This document shows positions 1-11,611 of a stretch of DNA of 64,000 bases, piece by piece. Under the pieces are notes generated by a model. That model worked only from the letters and a program-made list of their open reading frames with translations, was not told the DNA's origin and did not search any database. The stretch's first letter is position 1. Each line of letters starts with the position of its first letter. The translations under genes were made by a program, and so were the position numbers. Source of the DNA: Taiwanofungus camphoratus (lineage: Eukaryota; Basidiomycota; Agaricomycetes; Polyporales; Taiwanofungaceae); NCBI GenBank assembly GCA_003999685.1, contig CP021226.1:992001-1056000 (forward strand), read 5' to 3'.

Positions 1-280
1 GGGAATTTTACATCTCATGCTACTGATCTCACCGATATGCTGGGTTCTTGCGCTACGATCCGTTCAATTCACTTTCTCTGCGGCTTATTTATATTTCACT
101 CTTTCTTCCCCTGGTGGACATATGCTCGCTTTCGTGAACACTGCCTGCCCCTATCTCGTCGCCGTCCCGTTGCCTCGCATATATTGGGCATGATGCGCAT
201 ATATTCGTATCCTGCCTTCTTTTATGACTTTTGTGACTATCTTCTGGACTTGTGCGCCACATTGCTTTTCTGTATCGTAG

Positions 281-3200
281 GTACTCGACAAGCTTTCTTC
301 CATATCTCGATTAAGTTCTCCCGCGCCTTCGACCAATTCTCGTTCTCCCTTTTCACCACCGACTGCCAGTTCCTCTTCTTCTTCGTCTCGTCTCTCTTCT
401 ACAAATAATCGCCCTCAGTCTGCATCCAATCCTCTCTCGAACGGTCGTCGGCTTGAACCTTCACAGTCTGGCTCAGAAACGGAACGAGAAAGTCAGAATG
501 TCTCCAGTCACTCATATCCATCCTCAGACGATCTCTCTGCTACACCGCCCTCTGCATATCCTCAAACCTGCGCACCTCATCCCACCCGCGAAAGGCGGAT
601 ATCTGCCCCCGCCTCTCCAGGGAAGGTCGGTCGGCCTCCGCGCGATAGGGACAGGGGTCCTTCGCCAGGCCCATCGCGCACGCCGCGGAAAAGAATTTCG
701 ATGGCGATGTCTGTAGATGAGGGTTACAGGAATGTTCAGCGGGAAGATGAGGAAGACGTGACGGCTGCAGCGCTGGCAGCCGTTGCCTCTTCTCGGAGGA
801 GTCCAACGAGTAGTGGTGGTAAGAAGACTAGACAACCTTTACCCAGAGAGTTCCGAGAGCGGGATAGAAGGGGTTCGGATGGCAAGGTAAGACAATATGC
901 TGTCTCTGGCGCTTACGTTTAGGTTGATCTTTGACAGCAGCCAAACGGAGAACCATCGACCCCCCATCGGCACCGTGATCGCAGTCTCGTTGGTCGTGCT
1001 TCACCCTCTCCCAAAAAAGGCACGGGATCCACATATTCTGACCCTAGTGTACACACATCACCTCGCCGACCAGGGGCATCTAGGTTCTCAACTGTGCGAG
1101 AACTAACGAGAAAGCATCAAACCAGATGGCTATCGGAGGACCTCTCTGCATCGGCAGATGGCGAAGACGACGCTGCCGTGCAGTACTCCAGTGGGAGTGG
1201 CGGCAGCGGTAGGCGCCAAGGACATAGAAACGGAAGCTCTGACGGTCTACTGATTCCTAGCGGAGGGAGGAGTCTGGTGGGCGAGGGATTACGTGCAGCA
1301 GGCATCACGAAGAGGAAGGATACCGGTGATGATCCGTTCGTAAGTGGAAGCAACGGAACCAGGTCGCCAAGGCGAACAAAGTCGACCGGCAATTCCTCTG
1401 TCGCTAATGGCGAGTGGGATACATCGATGGAGCAGAGTGAGGGTGCAAGATCAAGCACGCATCTCGGTGAGGGTGTGGGACTTTCGCGTCGACTTGATCC
1501 ACGTACACCGGCGGCCATGTCGCACAAACCAAACGATCGAGGCAACTACGCTGCTGGTATTCTGTCCCGTCCTGGAACGTCTATGGCTGCTCTCCATCAC
1601 GAAAGCATAGACAATCCACCGCCACGTACGGCACCACCTGCACTACGCTCCTACAAATCAACGTATCTTCAAGATCGCGATCGTGGCAAAAACGCATCCC
1701 CACAGGTTCAGCAGGAGCCTGTTCAGCAGCGATCATCGGACCGTGCCTACTCCTCTCCCTTTACTACCTTCAGATCTTCGACCGCCCCACTCACAGGTCT
1801 AGGGCGCGATAGCAATGCTGAACACCGCCGTCTGATGCTCGACTCGCTTGGGATGTTTGAGTCACACCTTTCCCGTCTCCCGCCCATGGGCCAGATCACA
1901 ACAAATACGATCCCCGAGCTCTTCCAGAGCGCACAGCACCTCGTACACACGCTCGACCGACTGAATAGCATGCTGAAGACAGGCACTAACAAAGCACTGG
2001 AAGCGCAGATCGATGCGGAAGTCACAGACCAGCAAGACGGAATTGATCTCGTCGACTTGTGGAGGCAGGTCGGATCAGATCATCGTGAGAATCTGCGCAT
2101 GAGTGATGAGGTCGTTCGCAATATGACGGGCTTCCTCTTGGGCGTTGGGAAGGTGCTGAGGGAGTATAGCGCGCTCAGCGGGCAGCACATGAGAAGCGTG
2201 AGTCTGGATGAGGAGATGACAAGGAAACTGACACCAGAGGTGGGCGCATCAAGTAGTGGAAAGGAGTCAGAGGGCAGACGAAGTAGAGAGACAAGACGAA
2301 GCTGGGATCCAGCGCAGAGAGATTCGAGTGGGCTTCTGACGAGATTATCGAGCAGGGAGAGGAACGGCACCGGAGCTCGCCCTGGCTCATCCCTAAATAT
2401 GCTCAGGAGCTCGGGCGCTTCAAGTAGCGAGGGACGAAGTGTTGCCGACGCAGTTGGTGAGCAGACACCACCAACGACTTTGCGGAACAACGTCTCCGCA
2501 CTTGCGGCGTCTTCTTCTATACGTCGTTTGTACACTCCCAGAGAACGATCGACCCCAAATGTAGCGCCCATTATGACATCCTTCGAATCACGAGATTCTC
2601 TTCAAAGCTATGAACCATCGCCAACTCCCACTTCCAGACACGCCCAATCAGCAATCTCCGACCGTCCTCGTGCATTTCCTCCACTAGCAGTACCGCCATC
2701 GCTTTCCACTCTTCCCTCCGAGTCACTACTGAATCGTAGCAGTACTGTCTCCGACAAGCCCAATCGACGCAAAGTCTCCAGCAACTCAAACATCACTGTC
2801 CGCGCCGAGCCCTCTGCATTCAGCTCCGTGCTCAGGCCACCAAATGCTACTACCGCCCTTACGACGCACAATGTGCTGAAATCGAATTCTCCGGCTCCCG
2901 GCAGTGCGAGTTCGCCTCACTCGCTGCTTCGGAGTGAGTCATCAGGTTCGGCGCGCACAAATGGTGTCACATTCTCCCGTCCGTCGACTATCTCCTCGTC
3001 CACGCTGAGTAACCTCCAGCAACAGCATGAGCGGGTCATGCGGGGCCGCGCCGAGTCGAATGCATCCTCGATCCTTGACGAATCGCCTGTTACACTCGCT
3101 CCTGCTGCAATGATTTCGCCTCTTTCTGGTTCCGAGACCGAGAGAGACGCACGTCGGAGGACACTCGGTGCACGGCCAAGGATATCGTTGGATTCAGCAC

Positions 3201-3310
3201 TTGAAGAGGCTGCTGCCGAGGTTATGAATGCTAGCCAAGCGGCCACCCTACTGTCTTCGGCTGGTCGGAAGGAACGGCGCCGCACGATCACCGAGATCTT
3301 CCAAAGATGA
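281..3310 (+). CDS. Large Ser-rich protein of unknown function, 5' partial
   Basis: Two exons are visible in one frame, about 281-886 and 941-3310, joined in phase across a 54-bp GT..AG intron; the first follows a TAG acceptor, so earlier exons are missing or not recognised and the start codon is unknown. About 990 residues are visible. The protein is rich in Ser, Pro, Arg and Thr and looks mostly disordered. The exception is a stretch coded by roughly 1804-2170, rich in Leu, His and acidic residues, which should form helices (it contains LDSLGMFESHLSRLPP). An acidic, Ala-rich patch lies near 730-790. I recognise no domain. The helix-in-disorder layout would suit a cytoskeletal or signalling scaffold, but that is inference. 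The stop is TGA at 3308-3310. Confidence 0.75.
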
Positions 3311-5660
3311 CCTTCTGCACATTATTCGTTTTCCTGGGTGAGTACTTCATATTTGACACCGATTACAACATGAATTTATAGCGTACACGCTAGTCTGTTG
3401 ATCAGCCAATCAGCTTATGGCGCCCTGCGCCCGTCAATCCCATCGTTCATAGCATACAAGTCTTTCTCCCGGACACTTTCTCTGTTGTTTCTCACGTGTC
3501 TCTTTGTCGCTTCTTGGCTCGCCGTGCACGATGCGCCTCGCGGCGAGTGTACATAGGCGTTTGTGGTTATTATTTTCCTCTCCTGTCTCTCTCCCTCTCT
3601 CTCCCTCTGTCTCAATACCTCTCCAAGTTGCACGTATGTTTATATGGGCCATGCACGATATGACGAGTTGCCCCACAGTACGTTTTGCTAATCACTTATA
3701 GCAATGTAATGGGTCCGACCTTGTCTCTACGATTCATTATTGGTGTGATCGCCCAGTAAGCTCAACGAAAGATGAACGTGGTAAGAATCCACCCAGTACT
3801 GAATGATCATAACTCTTTCTTGTAGGCTTGTACATCTACTTTTGGAATCATATGCATCCAGATGATCATGACATCCGAGCATATTTAGAACTGTCGCCCT
3901 CTCAGACTGCCTTTGCACTGAGCAATACTGTCCATTCTTGGAGTGCAGAGGAATATAAATGACATGGTGCGGAAAACCTCCACCATCGGATGATGAACGG
4001 CGGGACCACGTGTGAGGATTTGTCGATATGTCTACGGGCATTGCAGAAGATCAGGAGAATATCCAGACACGAAGCAAAGTGCTAAGCCTCCCATCAAGGA
4101 GAGCTTCTGACACCGATAGTTTCCGTCCTGTTTACTTCATGATCATGCATATACGGAGGTGATTAGTATGGCGTCGGTTTGCAACTCATCGGCTCTGACA
4201 GACTGCTAGCGACTGTATATACCCTCGTAGTGGATGCGAACCGACACGAACACATAAAGAATGGACCCAAGGCCATAGGCGGTCGTATGCCTGCCCAAGG
4301 CGTTAAAGAGGATTAGTAAACTTTGAGCATATCGTGAATCAACCGCCGGCCACGAAGGGCTCAGTGCCCGAATTGAACGTCGATGTCAGCGTCACGTATG
4401 TTTTGCTAATGACCGTACTGGCCACGATCTCCACGAGGGTTGGGTTTCTTGCGGCCTACTGGCATCCTCGCGGGTGCACACAGGGCGTCCTCGAAGTCGA
4501 CGAGAACACCCTGACATGGCCCGTCTTTGACGATAGAGTTCAAGAGTAGGATACTGTGGCATGCAGCCAACATCAGGCAAAGGTTGATCATGTTGCGCTG
4601 ATCGGGTGTAAGAAACGATTATCTTCCGTTAACCAGAGGCTGGACTTGGACTTGAGGTGAGAGCGAATGACGCGTTGCGGTACTAAGGATGAAACATTGT
4701 CAATGGTACACCATTGACTTGTCTCAATAGCCATCTATAATGCGGTCTCAAACGGGACATGTTTTCACAGTCGCAGCGCCAGGTTGGAAATGTGCCGCAC
4801 CAGCAACACCCATCCTGAGAACTATCGCATCTGTGCACGAGCTGGCTATGTTACCCTAAAAGGAAAGCACTTGTCCAAAAAGGGCAAGTTGGGCGGGGGT
4901 GCCACTATCGGGCCATCGGTGCTGCGCTGCTGGATATCTGGAGAGGTCCAAGAAGGGGCAATGTGGATATGATGGCATCATACGGTAGAAACGCGCGCGC
5001 GCTCAAGTCTCACCACTGTCAGCAGAATATTGACAGATGGCAATGATCTGGAACCCCACCGGCACAGAGGCTCGACCGAGATGAAAGGCTTCCGCAATCA
5101 GAGATTGACCGAGGGAAAGCGATACGAATGGTGCGGGATGTGGGCTACGTCTGCTTGATGTTGAGGCTTGAAGATTCACAGTACGAGTGGCCCAGAGGAA
5201 GCAGACGGAGAGAGAGCGGGACCGGGTAAACGAGAGAACACGTGGCAAGGAGAGGGACGTCGCTGAAGGAGTTCCGGGGTCCCGTTACGAGGCGTAGTGG
5301 AAAGAAGGTTTCGGCGTCAGAACTTCCAAATTAGTCAATCAACGCCACGCCGTGCGGTGTCGATGGACTGTTTGGCCAGTGTCCGTGTGGCAGTAGGGAA
5401 AAGAAAAACGTATCGTCTTGTGTTTCCAGCGCAGTTATCACCACCGCGTTAGTATCTAGTCGACTGTACTGTAGACGAGGCACGGAGCGAGGTTCTCTTC
5501 GGATGACGAGAGCCATAGAGATCTGCGTGATTGGCATGGCTCAGCTGAGGATTTGTGGGATATAATCGTGACCAAACAACGGCGACGGTCGCTTCGCCCT
5601 GGCCTAAATATCCCTGGCCCCCGCTGACTCCTTTTCCCCTGCCACCACAAGATCATTCCT
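3311..5660. other. Intergenic stretch without a supported gene
   Basis: Only short, overlapping frames without recognisable domains are seen. A pyrimidine-rich run of CTCTCTCCCT-type repeats lies at about 3583-3612. The last few hundred bases are the likely promoter of the FYRN/FYRC gene, whose ATG is at 5661. Confidence 0.6.
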
Positions 5661-8161
5661 ATGAGCCGCCCCAGCAGATCAGCCATGGGCCCTCCCCCCG
5701 CCCAGGATATCGTGATGGGTCCACCGCCCTTGCCTCCCCAAGTCGCACAAACAACCTCCCAGAGGCCAAGAGATACTCAAGATGTCGTAGAAAAGTACAG
5801 CAGGCTCAAGAGAAAATACTTTGAACTCGAAGAAGTACGTTCTCACTCTTGTGATAGATCGGCACAAGACACCTCGTTCGCCCGCGCGCTGACCACCGAC
5901 TCTGCTCTCCCCAGAAACACAAAGAAAGCCTGATCCAACTTAGGAACTCTGGTGAGCGTAACATGAAATGGAGGGCCGAACGGGCGTAAGTTGGTTCCTA
6001 CATCCTTCGGCTCCCTCTCATCTTACACTCTACAGCATTCTTCTTGATCGCATCGCGGAGCTAGAGCAAATCCCCCAACATAACCCTGGCGCACCCATCC
6101 CAGCGCCTCCGTTCACCGCCTTTCCTCGTGCTCTTCTTTCCGAACGCAACCAAAAACTCTTCGTTTCCAATCTCCGTCAAGCTATCGACGAGCTCGATCG
6201 CGAAGACACCGACCTCGACCCGTTCCTCCTCTCCCGGCATATCGGGCCCCAGGCGCGCAAGCGCCAAGAGGCTGAGCTCAAGGAGAGGCAGGAAGAGGAA
6301 GCCCGGGAGGCCAGGAGGGCCGCACGGCGGCCTAGGGCACCTCAGAAAGGCAAAGATACCGGCACTCCCCTGACGTATGCGCCCGCTCAGTCGCCCGCAT
6401 CCTCAGGAGGACATCCTACTACACCACCTGTCCTGGTATCCAGTTCTGGCACAAGGCTGCGTCTCAAGCCGCCCGCACCCCCCTCTGGTGAACAAGGCCC
6501 TCCACCTTCATCGTCAGGCGTGCTCAATCAACCTCCACACAACACTATCTCTGCGCCGATGGGTCAGCACCCCCCGCACCGCTCACAGTCTCCCGTCTCT
6601 CCCATCCTCTCTCCACAGGACGAGTACCCTCCCCAGGCACCTAGTGTTGTGACACTATCTCCGTCATATCAGCACGCAGCCCCTCCTCCCATGCAGTCGC
6701 AGATGCAGATGACGCTGCGTACGACTTCCGTGTCCTCCCCGTCGCGCCCCTCTGAGATCCAGCGGCACGCGAAGCCGAAGCGCCTCAAGGCACACACGGT
6801 CACCACGAAGAGTTTCAGCATCCCGATGGTCCCGCGCGACAAGAAGGGCAAGCCCATGCTCCCGCTGAACGTCGGCATCATGACCGTTATCGACCTTGGC
6901 GACGTCTGCATGCGTGAGCACTTCCACACCGAGCGCTACATCTTCCCCGTTGGCTATGAAGTGACACGGTAAGGCCGCTCGTCACTTGCCGTCTCCCTCG
7001 CTTCTCACCCTTTGATCTCGCCGTCGTCACTAGGCGCTACCTTTCCACCATAGATCCGAACGCAGAGGTCGTGTACCACTGCACGATCCTCGACGGCGGC
7101 GACGGGCCCAAATTCCAGATCGTCGCGCAGGACATGCCTGACAAGCCCGTCATCGCAGGCACTGCGACGGGCGCGTGGTCCGTCATCGTGCGCGCGGCGA
7201 ACCACATCCGCAACCGGCAGCACTCCAACTCTGTCTCGGGCCCGGACTTCTTCGGTCTCGGCCAGAACACGATCAAGCACCTCATCCAGGAGCTCCCGAA
7301 CGCAAAGCAGCTCAAGGACTATGTGTGGCAGCACTTCGTCGAGGGCGGGTGAGCGCGATTCCTTACTGCGAGCGTCTGGCGCGCCGCGCGACGGCGTGAC
7401 GTGATGCTTATCCCACTGTTCCTTCCCACTGTTATAGGCCGCTTGGCGGGCGGCACGCTGCGGTGATACCCGCGCTGCCCGAGGAACACGACGGCAGTGG
7501 GCCCGCAGGCGCAGGCACGGCGTACTACCCAGAACGTGGCGAACTCGAGGTAGTAGAGCCTGCGCGCGATCTCCAGATCATCCATGTCGACAGCCACGAC
7601 CCCACCGCGCGCGCCCGGGCCATCCTCCCGCCCCCGCCATCAATGCCGCAGCCGATCACGTTCCACCAGGAGTACTCCCGCCCGCCCGAGCGCTCACGTG
7701 AGCGGCGAAATTCGCGCGCGAGCGCATCGGCGTATGACGACTACCATGGCGAGTCTCCCGCCCAGCCCCACCGGCCCATGTCGCACTCGCCTGTCCTCCA
7801 CCGGGAGCGGGACAGAGACAGACATCGAGAGAGGACTAGGAGCCGGGATAGAGGCAGGGACCGGTCGAGGGACCGTTTCTCCCCTGCGCCTCCCGCTCAC
7901 GCCACTCGCCGCTCTTCATTCACGTCACCCCACCCTCATCATCGCTCGCCATATGCGGGGCACAACGGTGAGCCTGGTCCTGGTACGCCGCGCGGCTATA
8001 TGCCCGCCGCCTCCCCTCCGCCCGTGCCGCCGACGTTCGCGAGTATCATGAATGCATATCCTGCACCGCCGATGTCCTCCAGCCCTGTCGATGCGGGTGC
8101 GGAGTACGCGTACGCCAATGGAAACGGGGGCAGACGAAACGGAGGTGGGGGGGAACGGTGA
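5661..8161 (+). CDS. FYRN/FYRC-domain chromatin protein (TBRG1-like)
   Basis: Five exons join in phase: 5661-5834, 5915-5985, 6036-6968, 7034-7348 and 7438-8161, giving 738 residues. A short coiled coil follows the start (KYSRLKRKYFELEE, then RIAELEQ). A long Pro/Ser-rich linker comes next. The FYRN and FYRC pair spans roughly residues 300-440 and is split by the third intron: FYRN carries the HTERYIFPVGYEVTRRY motif, and FYRC contains GTATGAWSVIVRAANHIR and SGPDFFGLGQNTI. The C-terminus is disordered, with an Arg/Asp-Arg repeat patch. In animals this pair occurs in MLL-type methyltransferases and in TBRG1. No SET or PHD domain is present here, so TBRG1-like is the best match. A nuclear, chromatin-associated role is inferred from the family. 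Confidence 0.88.
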
Positions 8162-9352
8162 TTGTCGCTGTTCAGCGCTTGCACCATATCCCGCCCGTTG
8201 TTTGCTACCATGCTCGGTAGCCAGTCGTGCCTTATGGCATCGTGCTTGTAAAAAGTGTGAAATATCTGCCTTGCTACGTCCTGCTTTCGCTGCCTATCGC
8301 GTGTTATATTACTCATTTTGGCGCTCTTTTTTGAGATGTTGCCGTATCCTTGTTTGATCAAAAACTGACAACTATGTTCATACATGTGGCGAGCGTAGTG
8401 TAATGTATGCAAGAGCGTTGCGAATTTCTAGGTTTCGTTTCGACGTTTTATCCCACAATCGTATACCCGGTGTTATCGGCACTATTCGTTTCTTTCCTGA
8501 CCGCCTCTAGCCTGTCCTTCCCAAGGCTGCACCTCCCGCAGCCGGTCTCAGACAGGTTGTGTACGAGGTGCACTTCACCTTTTGGAGGATCTGGTTGCCA
8601 GCCACGGTTGTGGAGATGTGAGGAGTGGGGTGTCCTGCTCTCATAGATCCTGCTGATTGGTTGTGCGTTATTTTCAGTCGAGGCAAGATGAAAATCCATG
8701 GAGTGGTCTATGATGAGCCTCAGTGGGGACTCCTGCCGATGCGAGGACCGTGCCGGAATTTGGGGTAGTATATGGGGCTGACATGTTTATGAGATCGTGT
8801 GTTTGCTATCTTGTATCATGCAATGTGTGAATCCTACAATAAACTTGTTCGAGCAGTAAATTGGATGAAAACTGACTTAATTGGCAATAGTACGCTAGCA
8901 CTGATATACGAATCAGTCTATTTCTGGACAGCAGATCAGATCGCGATATCCAAGACATAAGGAATAAAGAGATAGGAACTACAAAGTCGGAGGATCTGGT
9001 GCACAACACGCAGGGGAAAGGAAACAAGTGCAGTCAATACAGGCAAAACAGGCCCAAATTGAACAACAGGAACGGCTCCAGATCTCGAAAATAGCAGAAC
9101 GAACGACAAGGGTATAGACAATGAAATGAACGTCAATTTTATAATCAAACCGCGCGAGGTCTGTTTACATGTTTGTACAGAGTATGTTTGATGTGGCAAG
9201 AAGGGGTAGATAGAGCGTAACCTGACAAATAGGATGTGTAAGCTTCAATGATAGACTTGAAAGTGACAAGATGGGGCCATAGAGTAAATAAAACATCGAT
9301 TATTTGCGTTTCTTTAAAATCGCTTACTTCATGCAGCTTACCGAACGGGAGA
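8162..9352. other. Convergent intergenic region
   Basis: This lies between the 3' ends of the FYR gene and the minus-strand SH3 gene. It should hold both 3' UTRs. I see no coding exon or repeat in it. Confidence 0.6.
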
Positions 9353-11584
9353 CTATATAGCGTGTCCAGGAGTTGCTTGTTCAATTTCCCCGTTCTCTCC
9401 CCAGTACCGACTCAGGGGTCTCATGTTATAGCTGCTCAACCGCTTGGCAGCCAAGAAGGCCGGCAGATCTTGTTCTGCCATCCGCAGGCAGTCGATCGGT
9501 ATGAGGCCCCGCTGCCCGGTAGAGACCTTCTCGGCGAAGGCCCAACCATCGTCGAACCGCTGGAGCATGCGCACCCTCTCCCCCGGAGTCGTCGCCATCT
9601 CGTCATCCATAGTCGGAATGAAGGGTCGACGGATGGTCTCGACGCGTGCGAAGTGGGAGGCTGTTTCGGTATCAGCACTAAGGATCGATTCTACCGTATG
9701 CCCGTCCTCCACGCTAGCAAAGTCAGAGAAAGGATTCTCGGGGGCCGTAGTGTACTCTGATGAAATGTTCGAGCTGGTCCTTTTAGACTCGGGAGTGACC
9801 ATCAGCGTAGACACGCGGCTGCGCCGGGGATCGTCCGTCGGTGGTTTTGGAAATGTCCAAGCCTCCGAGGGTGAGAAAGGGCGTACGGACATCGGGGACG
9901 GGATTGTCGGACTCCTCTCGTTTATCGCTGCACTGTCGGGGACGATCAGCCACTCCGAGGAACCTGAAGCTGAATCCTCTTCCGAAATCGTATGGCCGCT
10001 GCCTGAACTGAGCCGATGAGCTCGGTCGGGGCTTCGGATAGTGGGAAGAGGATCAGTATCGACAGTTGAAGCGAGAGGGGGAGCATTGATGGAGCCGCTG
10101 AGGTTGCTGGGCCACACCTGCTCCATCTGCCGGCCTGTCGAAGACAGAGGTAAAGAGACACTGATAACAGGAGGAAGGGGGACATGCTGAGGAGAGATTG
10201 GTGAGACAAGCCCCCCGCGGTCGAAAGTCGTGGCGAAGCTACTCCGTACAGACGCCGTACCCGAATCGGGATGTTCAGCAAAGTATCGGGAACTGCTGAT
10301 CGCCGTACTACCGTACATGTTTCTAGAGCCACCAAAAAGCCACTTCTTCCGCTTATTCTTCCGCCTGGAGATTAATCGCTTGCGGAAAAGGAAGAAGATG
10401 AACAAAAGGAACAATATGACCCCGAGTGTAATAAATGCTGCAATGGCGCCCTTGGGCATCCCTCGATGCGAAGTGGGAGTGGTCGTCGACCCTGGCGTGG
10501 ACGCGCCGCCTGTGGAATCAGGCCTAGATGCTCTGGAGGATGACCCCGAGTTCCAGCTTGGAGATGTGACGGTGCCTGTGCCAGCAGGTGCAGGGCTGCT
10601 GTTGGAAATCAAGCCAGTAACAGCGGTTGAGTCAGTAGTAATCGTCGCAGACGTGACTACCGCGCCGCCATAAACGTTCTCTACAGGTTCCAGAATGGTT
10701 GTCCCATTCACAATTGTTCCATCACCGAAAAGCCGTCCTGAAGTACCGTTATTCACATCACCTGCCGTAGCAGACGCTACTGCAGAGGAAGCATTCCCGG
10801 GCACCGACTGACCAGCAGCATTACCAGGCACTTGTCTTGATGAAGACGAAGGGTCTCGACTATCATCACTGGGTAATCCGCCGAGACCGGACGAATTCGA
10901 AGCATTCGATTCAGCTGAAGGACATAAGTCAGATCCCGCTGATCCTCCATTACGACAGTCATCGGAGCGCTCGCTCTTACCTCCGTTTCCACCAGCACTA
11001 CCCTCGCCGCCGCTGGCGCTTCCACCACTGTTACCGCCGCTAGCGGTCGTCCCACTTGAGCTTACACCTGCGCCGCTACTACTATCTCCAGTTCCATCTT
11101 GACTTCCACTTCCGCCGCCGCTACTGCTATTAGACTCACCACCGCCGCCGCTACCGCCATTAGACTCCCCACCGCCGCTGGTACTGCCAATAGACTCCCC
11201 ACCGTTGCCACCAGACCCGCTACCATTGGAGGACTCTCCGGAGCCGCCATTTGAGCCAGTCGGACCTGGATTGGAAGGTGTCTGAGCGGTAGTCGAAGGA
11301 GCAGGTGATGGGGCTTGTGTCGGCGATTGAGGGGCAGTAGTTGGTGATGGTGACGGAGTCTCATCAGCCTGCGTTGAACTTTGCTGGGCCTGTGTTGATG
11401 TCTCTGGAGCCTCCGTGGAACCCGTAGTCGGCTGGGGCTCGCCTGCAATCAATGGCGACAAGAGAGGGTCCAACAACGGGCTCAAGATGGGAACCGATGG
11501 CAAAGAGAAGGGAAGAGTTATGAGCGCGGGGTTTCTCTCATGCAGAATTTGTGCATGTCTGCGTCGCCTAGGACGCTCATGCAT
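9353..11584 (-). CDS. Single-span membrane protein with C-terminal SH3 domain
   Basis: One uninterrupted frame of 743 codons from the ATG at 11584. The first ~370 residues are Ser/Gly/Thr/Pro-rich with Gly-Ser repeats, as in O-glycosylated wall-facing ectodomains. One membrane segment follows (GAIAAFITLGVILFLLFIFF, about residues 379-400) and then a basic stop-transfer patch (KRLISRRKNKRKK). The cytoplasmic tail ends in an SH3 domain at about 660-700, with RFDDGWAFAEK and GLIPIDCLRM. The start is uncertain: the frame stays open upstream for about 20 codons with a hydrophobic, signal-like stretch but no ATG, and a GTAAGT donor on this strand at about 11796 suggests a 5' intron. The layout recalls wall sensors (Mid2/Msb2-like) joined to an SH3 adaptor. 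Role in sensing is inference. Confidence 0.85.
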   Translation of the reverse strand: MHERPRRRRHAQILHERNPALITLPFSLPSVPILSPLLDPLLSPLIAGEPQPTTGSTEAPETSTQAQQSSTQADETPSPSPTTAPQSPTQAPSPAPSTTAQTPSNPGPTGSNGGSGESSNGSGSGGNGGESIGSTSGGGESNGGSGGGGESNSSSGGGSGSQDGTGDSSSGAGVSSSGTTASGGNSGGSASGGEGSAGGNGGKSERSDDCRNGGSAGSDLCPSAESNASNSSGLGGLPSDDSRDPSSSSRQVPGNAAGQSVPGNASSAVASATAGDVNNGTSGRLFGDGTIVNGTTILEPVENVYGGAVVTSATITTDSTAVTGLISNSSPAPAGTGTVTSPSWNSGSSSRASRPDSTGGASTPGSTTTPTSHRGMPKGAIAAFITLGVILFLLFIFFLFRKRLISRRKNKRKKWLFGGSRNMYGSTAISSSRYFAEHPDSGTASVRSSFATTFDRGGLVSPISPQHVPLPPVISVSLPLSSTGRQMEQVWPSNLSGSINAPPLASTVDTDPLPTIRSPDRAHRLSSGSGHTISEEDSASGSSEWLIVPDSAAINERSPTIPSPMSVRPFSPSEAWTFPKPPTDDPRRSRVSTLMVTPESKRTSSNISSEYTTAPENPFSDFASVEDGHTVESILSADTETASHFARVETIRRPFIPTMDDEMATTPGERVRMLQRFDDGWAFAEKVSTGQRGLIPIDCLRMAEQDLPAFLAAKRLSSYNMRPLSRYWGENGEIEQATPGHAI

Positions 11585-11611
11585 GGCGATGTGCGCCAGT
11601 GATGCGGCCAC

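Noticed and set aside
3583-3612. CTCTC-type pyrimidine repeat
   Set aside because: A short imperfect microsatellite, common near fungal transcription units; no further structure.
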